Shown one piece after another: positions 29,689 through 39,919 of a stretch of DNA of 64,000 nt. The position numbers and the translations under genes are program-made. Origin of the DNA: Caballeronia sp. Lep1P3 (GTDB lineage: Bacteria; Pseudomonadota; Gammaproteobacteria; Burkholderiales; Burkholderiaceae); the NCBI RefSeq assembly GCF_022879595.1, contig NZ_CP084265.1, forward strand, positions 2,480,001 through 2,544,000. The letters run 5' to 3'. Positions within the stretch are counted from its first letter, which is position 1, and each line of letters begins with the position of its first letter. The notes under the pieces were generated by a model, which saw only the letters and a list, made by a program, of their open reading frames with translations, was not told where the DNA came from and ran no database searches.

Positions 29689-29895
29689 ATGTCTACAGGT
29701 ACGGTCAAATGGTTCAACGACGCGAAAGGCTACGGATTCATCACGCCCGATGAAGGCGGCGAGGATCTGTTCGCACATTTCTCGGCGATTCAGATGAACG
29801 GTTTCAAGACGCTCAAGGAAGGCCAGAAGGTTTCTTTCGAGATCGTCCAGGGACCCAAGGGCAAACAGGCATCGAACATCCAGGACGCAGCCTGA
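29689..29895 (+). CDS. cspA: Cold-shock protein, CspA family
   Basis: A 68-aa single-domain OB-fold protein with both RNA-binding motifs: KGYGFITPD (RNP1) and DLFAHFSAI (RNP2), and the leading [14 protein letters not shown]. It binds single-stranded RNA/DNA as an RNA chaperone. The ATG at 29689 is preceded by GAGGGGAAG, a strong ribosome-binding region. Whether it is cold-induced or constitutive cannot be told from sequence, though the long leader suggests post-transcriptional control. Confidence 0.96.
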   Translation: MSTGTVKWFNDAKGYGFITPDEGGEDLFAHFSAIQMNGFKTLKEGQKVSFEIVQGPKGKQASNIQDAA

Positions 29896-29920
29896 CCGTT
29901 CGATCGCACTGAGCCTCACT

Positions 29921-29948
29921 AAAACCCGGCCTAGCGCCGGGTTTTTTT
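29921..29948 (+). terminator. Terminator of the cold-shock gene
   Basis: A 10-bp stem (AAAACCCGGC 29921-29930, GCCGGGTTTT 29936-29945) with a CTAGC loop and seven Ts. Confidence 0.93.
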
Positions 29949-30019
29949 GCGCCCGCGCCGCAATCACTCAACGGAAACTCGACGTGGGCGAGCAACGAAA
30001 TCTGCGGCAATTCACGAAC

Positions 30020-30055
30020 AAAACCCCGCAATGCATGAGCCTTTGCGGGGTTTTT
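30020..30055 (-). terminator. Terminator of icd, probably bidirectional
   Basis: AAACCCCGCA (30021-30030) pairs with TGCGGGGTTT (30044-30053) across a 13-nt loop. T runs occur on both strands. It lies about 40 bp past the icd stop. Confidence 0.8.
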
Positions 30056-30096
30056 CGATTTCGTTCAGCAGTACAGCGATTCGGCCGCGGCGAACA

Positions 30097-31353
<1,257 letters not shown>

Positions 31354-31557
31354 GGTCGACTCCAAAGAACGCCGGGCTTGCATGGATGAACGGCCGGACG
31401 GAAAACGCGCACGGCTGACGCGCTTGTTCGCGGTCTTTGCGCTTTTTTGCGCTTGTCTGTCCAGTCAGAAAGGGAATACGGATCGCGTTTCATTATGCAT
31501 TAAGATGTGCCGCGTTCACGCCCCGCTGCTTCTGTTTCCCCTCCCGCCGCCGCCCGC

Positions 31558-32133
31558 ATGCCGCTCATCGCTCTCAATAAACCGTTCGGCACTATCTGCC
31601 AGTTTTCGGCGCACGAAACACGTCCCTCGCTCGGCGACTGGGTAAAGACGCCGGGCGTCTATCCGGCGGGCCGCCTCGACGCGGACAGCGAAGGGCTCTT
31701 GCTGCTGACGGACGACGGCGCGCTGCAGGCGCGCATCGCCGAGCCGCGCCACAAGCTCGTCAAGCGCTACTGGGCGCAAGTCGAAGGCGCACCCGGCGAC
31801 GACGCCCTCGCGCATCTGGCGAAAGGCGTCGATCTCGGCGACTACGTGACGCGCCCGTGCCGCGCAACGTTCGTCGCCGAGCGCGAGATCGAGGCCCTGT
31901 GGCCGCGCAATCCGCCGATCCGCTACCGCGCCGCCATCCCGACGACGTGGATCGAACTCGCGATCACCGAAGGCAAGAACCGGCAGGTGCGGCGCATGAC
32001 GGCGGCGGTCGGCTATCCGACGCTGCGGCTCGTGCGCGTGGCCATCGGCGCGCTCGATGTCTTCGCGCTCGGCCTCGCGCCCGGCGAGACGGCCGAGGTG
32101 CCCGCTCGCGCGCCGTGGCAACGCACGCGCTGA
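31558..32133 (+). CDS. rluE: 23S rRNA pseudouridine synthase, RluE type
   Basis: The 191-aa protein starts [16 protein letters not shown] and contains [17 protein letters not shown] with the catalytic aspartate of the RsuA/RluB/E/F family, and [29 protein letters not shown]. It has no N-terminal S4 domain, which is the distinguishing mark of RluE, the enzyme for pseudouridine 2457 of E. coli 23S rRNA. It is divergent from icd across about 200 bp. The site is inferred from the subfamily. Confidence 0.85.
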   Translation: MPLIALNKPFGTICQFSAHETRPSLGDWVKTPGVYPAGRLDADSEGLLLLTDDGALQARIAEPRHKLVKRYWAQVEGAPGDDALAHLAKGVDLGDYVTRPCRATFVAEREIEALWPRNPPIRYRAAIPTTWIELAITEGKNRQVRRMTAAVGYPTLRLVRVAIGALDVFALGLAPGETAEVPARAPWQRTR

Positions 32134-32450
32134 TACATCGCCTACGCGAATGGCCACCGTCCACGCTGCAAACATTTTTTTCACGCGCGATGCAGTTCGC
32201 CGATAAATCGCGTCAACCGACTCTTCAGACGACGCGTTAAGGGCGACAGATGCCGCGCAAAGCTATCCGGCATGGACGAAACAGCCTTTCGATAACCTGT
32301 GTGCTCCAAGGCATTTGAAAGGATTAAGCGTTCACAGCCGTATCGCGTTTTTGCCGATACGACTGTCAACCGAAAGGTGGATGGCTCGTTTACCGACATG
32401 ACTCCATGACCGGGTCGTTTGGTTAATTAACTCAAGCTGAGGATTCACAA
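32134..32450. other. Intergenic region upstream of the small secreted protein
   Basis: 317 bp without a gene. A perfect 7-bp inverted repeat (CGTATCG 32338-32344, CGATACG 32354-32360) with a T-rich loop lies about 90 bp before the next start; it has no T run and is not an obvious terminator. No strong promoter was identified by eye. Confidence 0.5.
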
Positions 32451-32660
32451 ATGAACAAACTGATCGCTGCTCTCGTCGCTGGCCTGTTCGCAACGGCTGC
32501 TTTCGCACAAGCTTCGGCTCCGGAAGCTGCTGCTCCGGCTGCTGCTTCGGCACCGGCTCACAAGGCTGCAAAGAAGTCGTCGCACAAGAAGTCGCACAGA
32601 AAGTCGCACAAGGCTGCTGCTGAAGCTTCGGCTCCGGCTGCTGCTTCCGCAGCTCAGTAA
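32451..32660 (+). CDS. Small secreted Ala/Lys/Ser-rich protein of unknown function
   Basis: A 69-aa protein: MNKLIAALVAGLFATAAFA is a clean Sec signal peptide with an AFA-Q cleavage site at residues 19-20. The mature 50 residues are almost only Ala, Ser, Pro, Lys and His, arranged as an acidic-Ala block, a basic block (KKSSHKKSHRKSHK, near 41-54) and another Ala block. GAGGA precedes the ATG. It resembles short acid-shock-like or histone H1-like proteins in composition, which is weak evidence. Codons in the Ala blocks repeat GCTTCGGCTCCGGCTGCTGC, so internal duplication is likely. The mature protein is strongly basic and may bind envelope polymers; this is inference. Confidence 0.75.
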   Translation: MNKLIAALVAGLFATAAFAQASAPEAAAPAAASAPAHKAAKKSSHKKSHRKSHKAAAEASAPAAASAAQ

Positions 32661-32667
32661 GTTCGTT

Positions 32668-32722
32668 GTAAAGACGCGGTATAGCGAAGCTAAAAACGAG
32701 CATTACCGCCGTCTTTACGGCG
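32668..32722 (+). promoter_or_regulatory. Two mutually exclusive hairpins downstream of the small secreted protein gene
   Basis: GTAAAGACGCGGTA (32668-32681) can pair with TACCGCCGTCTTTAC (32704-32718) with one bulged base. The same right arm can instead fold locally as CGCCGT (32707-32712) with ACGGCG (32717-32722) around a CTTT loop. The terminator at 32725 follows directly. Confidence 0.6.
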
Positions 32723-32724
32723 TT

Positions 32725-32762
32725 AAAGGGCAGATTCCGAAAGGTGTCTGCCCTTTTGTTTT
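32725..32762 (+). terminator. Terminator of the small secreted protein gene
   Basis: A 10-bp stem (AAAGGGCAGA 32725-32734, TCTGCCCTTT 32747-32756) closes a 12-nt loop that itself can pair CC/GG, followed by TTGTTTTG. Confidence 0.88.
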
Positions 32763-32878
32763 GTTTCCCGCTCGCGATACCGCGTACTCGCCCGCGCTTT
32801 TCACACTCGGATGCGGCTTGAAGTAACATGCGCGGGCTGCGGTCTTTCAGCGCAATCATCGATTAATAGGAGCATCGT

Positions 32879-33427
32879 GTGAATTCGCTGTTGCTTTCCC
32901 TTCGCGCCCTGCGCGCTTCGTTTGCTTTCATTCAAAACAAGCGCCGTTCGCGCGTCATTGCATCGTTGCGTGGATTGGTCATTGCGATGCTGCTGCCGCT
33001 CGCGTCGCTTTCACTCGCACAGGCGCAGGCCATGCCGCCTGGCGCGAAGCAACCGTCGGAGTTTCCGCGCGCGAAGCTCACCGCGGGCATGTACGTGATC
33101 GACGCCGCCGTCGCCGCGAACGACGCGGATCGCGAACAAGGGCTCATGTATCGCACGCAACTCGCCGCGAACGAGGGCATGCTCTTCGTGTTCAACGAGA
33201 ACGCCGTGCATTGCTTCTGGATGAAGAACACGCTGATTCCGCTGTCGATCGCCTTTATCCGCGCGGACGGCACAGTCACGGATATCGACGAAATGGATGC
33301 CGAAACAACCAACAACCATTGCCCGCGCAATAACGGCACGTATGCGCTCGAGATGAGCAAAGGCTGGTTCACGGCGAAAGGCATCAAGCCGGGAATGAAG
33401 ATCAAGGGGCTGCCAGGCGCGCAGTAA
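32879..33427 (+). CDS. DUF192 family exported protein
   Basis: The 182-aa protein starts at GTG 32879 with AGGAG 6 bp upstream. It has an unusually long N-terminal region (about 30 basic residues), then a hydrophobic segment and ALA-type sites near residues 47-51 (LSLAQAQA), so it is probably exported; a start at Met37 would give a conventional signal peptide. The DUF192 fold follows: ANDADREQGLMYRTQLAANEGMLFVF, VHCFWMKNTLIPLSIAFI and TNNHCPRNNGTYALEMSKGWF. DUF192 proteins have no established function. A strong terminator follows 25 bp downstream. Confidence 0.87.
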   Translation: MNSLLLSLRALRASFAFIQNKRRSRVIASLRGLVIAMLLPLASLSLAQAQAMPPGAKQPSEFPRAKLTAGMYVIDAAVAANDADREQGLMYRTQLAANEGMLFVFNENAVHCFWMKNTLIPLSIAFIRADGTVTDIDEMDAETTNNHCPRNNGTYALEMSKGWFTAKGIKPGMKIKGLPGAQ

Positions 33428-33452
33428 GCGCTTCTCGGGGCGAATTCATCGT

Positions 33453-33482
33453 AAGGCGTGCCGCATGGCACGCCTTTTTTTG
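33453..33482 (+). terminator. Terminator of the DUF192 gene
   Basis: A 10-bp stem (AAGGCGTGCC 33453-33462, GGCACGCCTT 33467-33476) with a GCAT loop and a T run. Confidence 0.92.
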
Positions 33483-33607
33483 GTTCAAGAAGCGGGCTGG
33501 CAAGATTCCTGCAAGAAGCCTCTCTACGCGCTATCCTAAAAAGATCGCATGAAGCCGGACCGGGCCTGAAACGCCGGTCGGGTCGACAATTCCCACAGGA
33601 GGTTCAC

Positions 33608-35713
<2,106 letters not shown>

Positions 35714-35738
35714 TCGCGACATAGGCGTGTAATATCGG

Positions 35739-35785
35739 AAGTCCGTTGTGCGCTTCGTGTTGGTGGCGGCAACGGACTTTTTTTA
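35739..35785 (+). terminator. Terminator of the stand-alone fusA
   Basis: AAGTCCGTTG (35739-35748) pairs with CAACGGACTT (35770-35779) across a 21-nt loop, followed by a T run. Confidence 0.82.
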
Positions 35786-35812
35786 TCCGCGGACCAGAGC
35801 GTTAGAGCCATC

Positions 35813-36316
35813 ATGAGCGACGCACATCACATCGATTGGCGCGAAAACGGCGTCAGGGTCATCAAGGGCGATCAGCTCGACACCAACACCCCGCAGACGC
35901 CGGGCATGAACCGCGCGGCGGCGATCAACGCGGCGCGCGTCGGCGCGCAGAAAATCTGGGCGGGCACGGTCACGATCCATCCGAACGCGAAGACCGGCGC
36001 GCATCACCACGGCGCGCTCGAAAGCGTGATCTACATCCTGCGCGGACAGGCGCGCATGCGCTGGGGCGAGCACCTCGAATTCACGGCTGAAGCCGGACCG
36101 GGCGATTTCATCTTCGTGCCGCCCTATGTGCCGCATCAGGAAATCAACGCGAGCACGGACGAGCCGCTCGAATGCGTGCTGGTCCGAAGCGACAACGAGG
36201 CGGTCGTCGTCAACCTGAATATCGATGCAGTCGAGGCGCCGGAGGAAGTGCTCTGGATCGATCCGATTCATAAAGATCCGCACGACCATCCGCACGACAA
36301 ACCGCACGACCACTGA
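35813..36316 (+). CDS. Cupin-domain protein with a histidine-rich tail
   Basis: The 167-aa protein has a single cupin fold: GTVTIHPNAKTGAHHHGALES with the metal-binding HxHx-type residues, VIYILRGQARMRWG, and PGDFIFVPPYVPHQEIN with the distal histidine. It ends in IHKDPHDHPHDKPHDH (about 150-167), a tail that should bind divalent metals. No enzyme activity can be assigned. It lies 85 bp before the ABC binding-protein gene on the same strand. Confidence 0.82.
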   Translation: MSDAHHIDWRENGVRVIKGDQLDTNTPQTPGMNRAAAINAARVGAQKIWAGTVTIHPNAKTGAHHHGALESVIYILRGQARMRWGEHLEFTAEAGPGDFIFVPPYVPHQEINASTDEPLECVLVRSDNEAVVVNLNIDAVEAPEEVLWIDPIHKDPHDHPHDKPHDH

Positions 36317-36401
36317 AGCCGGCGCGCGCCTTGCTACCGCACCGCGTCGGCGTCCGCGAGGCGGCCGGACAACGACAACACCGCACACGGAACCCTTCCC
36401 G

Positions 36402-38063
36402 ATGAAAAAAGCATCGACGGACGCGCATCACTTCGAACTCGCGCGCGCAGGCGCAGGCGAACTCGGCAATCACGCGATCGACGAATTCAAAGCCGGCCGG
36501 CTCACGCGCCGCGAGTTGCTGCGGCATGCGAGCGTGCTCGGCATGGCGCTGTCGGCGGGCGGGCTTTTCGGCATGCCGGCCGCGCGCGCGCAGGGTGCGG
36601 CCAAGCCCGGCGGCACGATACGCGTCGCGCACATGACGCCCGCGGGCGCCGTCGATCCGCTCACGGTGACGGACGCCGCCGGTCTCGTGCTCATCAATCA
36701 GACGGGCGAATTCCTGATCGACGACGACAGTCAGACGCTCACGCTGCGCCCGGCGCTCGCGCTCTCGTGGTCGTCGAATGCGACGGGCGACGTGTGGACC
36801 TTCAAGCTGCGTCCGAACGTCAAGTTCCACGACGGCCAGACGATGACCGCGAAGGACGTCGCCGCGACCTTCAACCGCCTCGCCGATCCGGGCGCGGGAT
36901 CGGCGGCGCTCTCGGTGCTGAAGGGCGTGCTCTCGAAGAACTCGGCGAAGGCCGTCGACGATCACACCGTCGAGTTCCATCTCGATGGGCCGAACGGCAA
37001 TTTCCCCTACTACGTTTCGTCGGACAACTACAACGCGGTCATCCTCCCGGCGAACTTCAGCGGCTCGTATGAAAAGTCGTTCATGGGAACGGGCGCGCTC
37101 AAGCTCGAAAAGTACACGCCGAAAGTGGGCGCGTCGTTCGTGCGCAATCCGGATTACTGGGGCGAGAAGTCGCTGCCCGACCGCGTCAACTTCTCGTTCT
37201 ACGCCGATCAGCAGGCGCAGCTCCTCGCGATGCAAGGCCGTCAGGCCGACGTGATGGGCGACTTCACGGTGCAAGGCGGCGTCTCGATGCTCACGAACCC
37301 GCAGTTCAAGGTGCTGGGCGCGAAATCCAGTTCGCATCGGCAGATTCACATGCGCTGCGACATGGGCGCGTTCAAGGACAAGCGCGTGCGTCAGGCGCTC
37401 GCGCTCGCGATCAATCGCGAAGTCATCGTGAAGGGCCTCTTTCGCGGACGCGCGGTGGTCGGCAACGACAGTCCGTTCGCGCCCGTCTTCCCGTCGAGCG
37501 ATTTGACGGTGCCGCAGCGCCGCGTCGATGTCGCGAAGGCCAAGCAGTTGATGAGCGAAGCGGGCGTCGGCAACGGCTTCGACATCACGCTGACGACCGA
37601 AAAGTACATGGAGATTCCCGATCTCGCGGTCGTCGTGCAGAACGCGGCGAAGGCAATCGGCATTCGCATCGCGCTCAAGGTGGAAAGCCAGGACCTGTAT
37701 TACGGCTCGGGCACGTTCGGCAAGTCGGACTGGCTGGATTCGCCGCTCGGCATCACCGATTACGGGCATCGCGGCGTGCCGAACGTGTTCCTGAACGCGC
37801 CGCTCACGAGCAGCGGCACATGGAACGCGGCGCATTTCAAAAACGCGGAATACGACAAGCTCGTCGCGCAGTTCGTCGCGGCGCTCGATGTCGCCTCGCA
37901 AAAGAAAGTTTCCGGGCAAATCCAGCGCCTTCTGCTCGACGAAACGCCCGTCGTGATCCCGTACTTCTACGACCAGTTGATCGTCACGCGCGCGAACGTC
38001 TCCGGCGTGCGCTTCAACGCGATCTCGCAGATGTGGTTCGACCGCGCGACGGTGAGCGCCTAA
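36402..38063 (+). CDS. Peptide/opine-type ABC transporter substrate-binding protein with Tat signal
   Basis: The 553-aa protein is a SBP_bac_5 (DppA/OppA) family member with GGTIRVAHMTPAGAVDPLTV, WTFKLRPNVKFHDGQTMTAKDVAATFNRL and KDKRVRQALALAINREVIVKGLFRG. The N-terminus has a long leader with LTRRELLRHASVLGMAL (about residues 33-49) and a cleavage-like PAARAQG near 65, a twin-arginine motif, so it probably leaves the cell folded. It starts an operon with two permeases and a double ATPase, the next ATG following directly after its stop. Substrate unknown: peptides, opines, nickel or glycosides are all handled by this family. Confidence 0.88.
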   Translation: MKKASTDAHHFELARAGAGELGNHAIDEFKAGRLTRRELLRHASVLGMALSAGGLFGMPAARAQGAAKPGGTIRVAHMTPAGAVDPLTVTDAAGLVLINQTGEFLIDDDSQTLTLRPALALSWSSNATGDVWTFKLRPNVKFHDGQTMTAKDVAATFNRLADPGAGSAALSVLKGVLSKNSAKAVDDHTVEFHLDGPNGNFPYYVSSDNYNAVILPANFSGSYEKSFMGTGALKLEKYTPKVGASFVRNPDYWGEKSLPDRVNFSFYADQQAQLLAMQGRQADVMGDFTVQGGVSMLTNPQFKVLGAKSSSHRQIHMRCDMGAFKDKRVRQALALAINREVIVKGLFRGRAVVGNDSPFAPVFPSSDLTVPQRRVDVAKAKQLMSEAGVGNGFDITLTTEKYMEIPDLAVVVQNAAKAIGIRIALKVESQDLYYGSGTFGKSDWLDSPLGITDYGHRGVPNVFLNAPLTSSGTWNAAHFKNAEYDKLVAQFVAALDVASQKKVSGQIQRLLLDETPVVIPYFYDQLIVTRANVSGVRFNAISQMWFDRATVSA

Positions 38064-39071
38064 ATGAGCACGATGATGCCGGCGGCGCGCGTCGCTGAGT
38101 TCGCGAGACTGCGGCGCGTCGTGCGCTTCGTCGGCGTGCGCGTGCTGCTTGCGCTCGTGACGCTCTGGCTTCTTTCGATGATCGTCTTCGCCGGCGGCCA
38201 GTTGCTTCCCGGCGACGTGGGCCGCGCGATTCTCGGCCCGCTCGCCGATGCGCGCGCCGTCGCGGCGCTCAATCATCAACTCGGCGTGGACCGGCCGCTG
38301 CTTGCGCAATACACCGGCTGGATCACGCACTTCCTGCGCGGCGACATGGGCGAGTCGTACGCGTTTCGCGCACCCGTGGCGCCGTTCATCGGCGGCGCGC
38401 TGTGGAATTCGGCGAAGCTCGGCGCGCTCGCGTTCGTGGTCGTGGTGCCGCTCGGCATCGCGGGCGGCGTATATGCGGCGCTCAACGCGGGGCGTTTCAT
38501 CGACCGCTTCCTGAGCATCGGCGGACTGACGGCGACGGTCGTGCCGGAATTCGTCTCGTCGATCGTGCTGATCCTGATTTTCGGCGTCTGGCTGCAATGG
38601 CTGCCGATCGAAGCGGCCGCGCCCGCCGGCGCCGGTTTTCTGCTGCAACTGAAGCATCTCGTTCTGCCGGTGCTGCCGCTCGTCTTCGTGTTCTTCGGCT
38701 ATATCGCGCGGATGGCGCGCGCCGGCACCGTCGAAGCGCTCGACGCCGACTACACGCGCACCGCGATCCTGAAGGGCTTGCCGCGCCGCGTCGTGATCCT
38801 GCGGCACGTCCTGCGCAACGCGCTCCTGCCGACGGTGACGGTCGCCGCGACGCAGCTCGGCTACATGATCGGCGGGCTCGTCGTCGTGGAGACGCTCTTT
38901 CACTATCAGGGCATCGGCTCGCTGATCTACAACGCGGCGCGCGCGAAGGACTTTCCGATGCTCGAAGCGGGCGTGCTGACCATCGGCGTGATCTACACGG
39001 CGGCGAACCTGATTGCCGATGCGCTCTACGTCGTGCTCAATCCGCGCCTGCGCACCGGAGGCGCGCGATGA
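38064..39071 (+). CDS. ABC transporter permease, DppB/OppB type
   Basis: The 335-aa inner-membrane protein has the N-terminal TM segment VRVLLALVTLWLLSMIVFAGGQLLPGDVG followed by a periplasmic loop, and the EAA loop YTRTAILKGLPRRVVILRHVLRNALLP that contacts the ATPase. It has about six membrane spans. It starts directly after the binding-protein stop and overlaps the next permease by 4 bp. Confidence 0.9.
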   Translation: MSTMMPAARVAEFARLRRVVRFVGVRVLLALVTLWLLSMIVFAGGQLLPGDVGRAILGPLADARAVAALNHQLGVDRPLLAQYTGWITHFLRGDMGESYAFRAPVAPFIGGALWNSAKLGALAFVVVVPLGIAGGVYAALNAGRFIDRFLSIGGLTATVVPEFVSSIVLILIFGVWLQWLPIEAAAPAGAGFLLQLKHLVLPVLPLVFVFFGYIARMARAGTVEALDADYTRTAILKGLPRRVVILRHVLRNALLPTVTVAATQLGYMIGGLVVVETLFHYQGIGSLIYNAARAKDFPMLEAGVLTIGVIYTAANLIADALYVVLNPRLRTGGAR

Positions 39072-39919
39072 GCACGGTCACGCTCGCGAAACCGCGGCGC
39101 TTCGACGCGCTCGGCGCACTGCTTCGCTCGCCTTCCTTCGATGTCGGCGTGCTCATGCTGCTGTTCTGGATCGTCTGCGCGCTCTTCGGGCACTGGCTCG
39201 TTCCGCACGATCCCTACGCGTCGGACCCGCTGAACTCGCTCGCCGCGCCTTCCGCCGATCACTGGTTCGGCACCGATCAGCTCGGCCGCGACGTGTTCGC
39301 GCGCGTGATCGTCGGCTCCCGCGACATTCTCACCATCGCGCCGCTCGCGACGCTGCTCGGCACGGCGGCGGGCGCGGCGCTGGGACTCATCGTCGGCTAC
39401 TTCGGCGGATGGGTCGATGCGATCGTCGGCCGTGTCATCGATGCCCTGCTCGCACTGCCGCTCGTCATCGTCGCGCTGCTCGCGCTCGCGGCGGTCGGCG
39501 CGAGCAACACGACGGTGATTCTCGTCATCGGTCTCACCTTCGCGCCGATCACCGCGCGCATGGTCCGCGCGGCCGTGCTCGGCGAGCGCCATCTGGACTA
39601 CGTGCTCGCGGCGCAGCTTCGCGGCGAGAACGCGTTCTACATCATGTTCGCGGAAATACTGCCGAACGTGCTGCCGCCGATCATCGTGGAAGCCACGGTG
39701 CGCCTCGGCTACGCGATCTTCGCGGTCGCGACGCTCTCGTTTCTCGGCTTCGGCATTCAGCCGCCTTCCGCCGACTGGGGCCTCGCGCTTTCCGAAAGCT
39801 ACACACTGATGGCGGGCGGCGCGTGGTGGACCGTCGTGTACGACGCTGCCGCGATTGCGTCCCTCGTGGTCGCGGTGAACCTCGTCGCGGATGCCGTGCA
39901 AGGAGTGCTCGACCGATGA
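39068..39919 (+). CDS. ABC transporter permease, DppC/OppC type
   Basis: The 283-aa protein contains ADHWFGTDQLGRDVFARVIVGSRDIL, the typical DppC periplasmic region, and the EAA loop LDYVLAAQLRGENAFYIMFAEILPNVLPPI. The ATG overlaps the upstream stop by 4 bp (ATGA) and its own stop overlaps the ATPase start by 4 bp, so the three are tightly coupled. A longer frame running through the preceding permease gene was rejected. Confidence 0.9.
   Translation: MSTVTLAKPRRFDALGALLRSPSFDVGVLMLLFWIVCALFGHWLVPHDPYASDPLNSLAAPSADHWFGTDQLGRDVFARVIVGSRDILTIAPLATLLGTAAGAALGLIVGYFGGWVDAIVGRVIDALLALPLVIVALLALAAVGASNTTVILVIGLTFAPITARMVRAAVLGERHLDYVLAAQLRGENAFYIMFAEILPNVLPPIIVEATVRLGYAIFAVATLSFLGFGIQPPSADWGLALSESYTLMAGGAWWTVVYDAAAIASLVVAVNLVADAVQGVLDR

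Noticed and set aside
29411..29797. A 128-residue frame overlapping the cold-shock gene
   Set aside because: It runs into cspA in another frame, lacks a ribosome site and shows no domain; the CxxC in it is not enough.
36210..38903. An 897-residue minus-strand frame
   Set aside because: Antisense to the ABC receptor and permease genes, which have clear family motifs; the frame itself has none.
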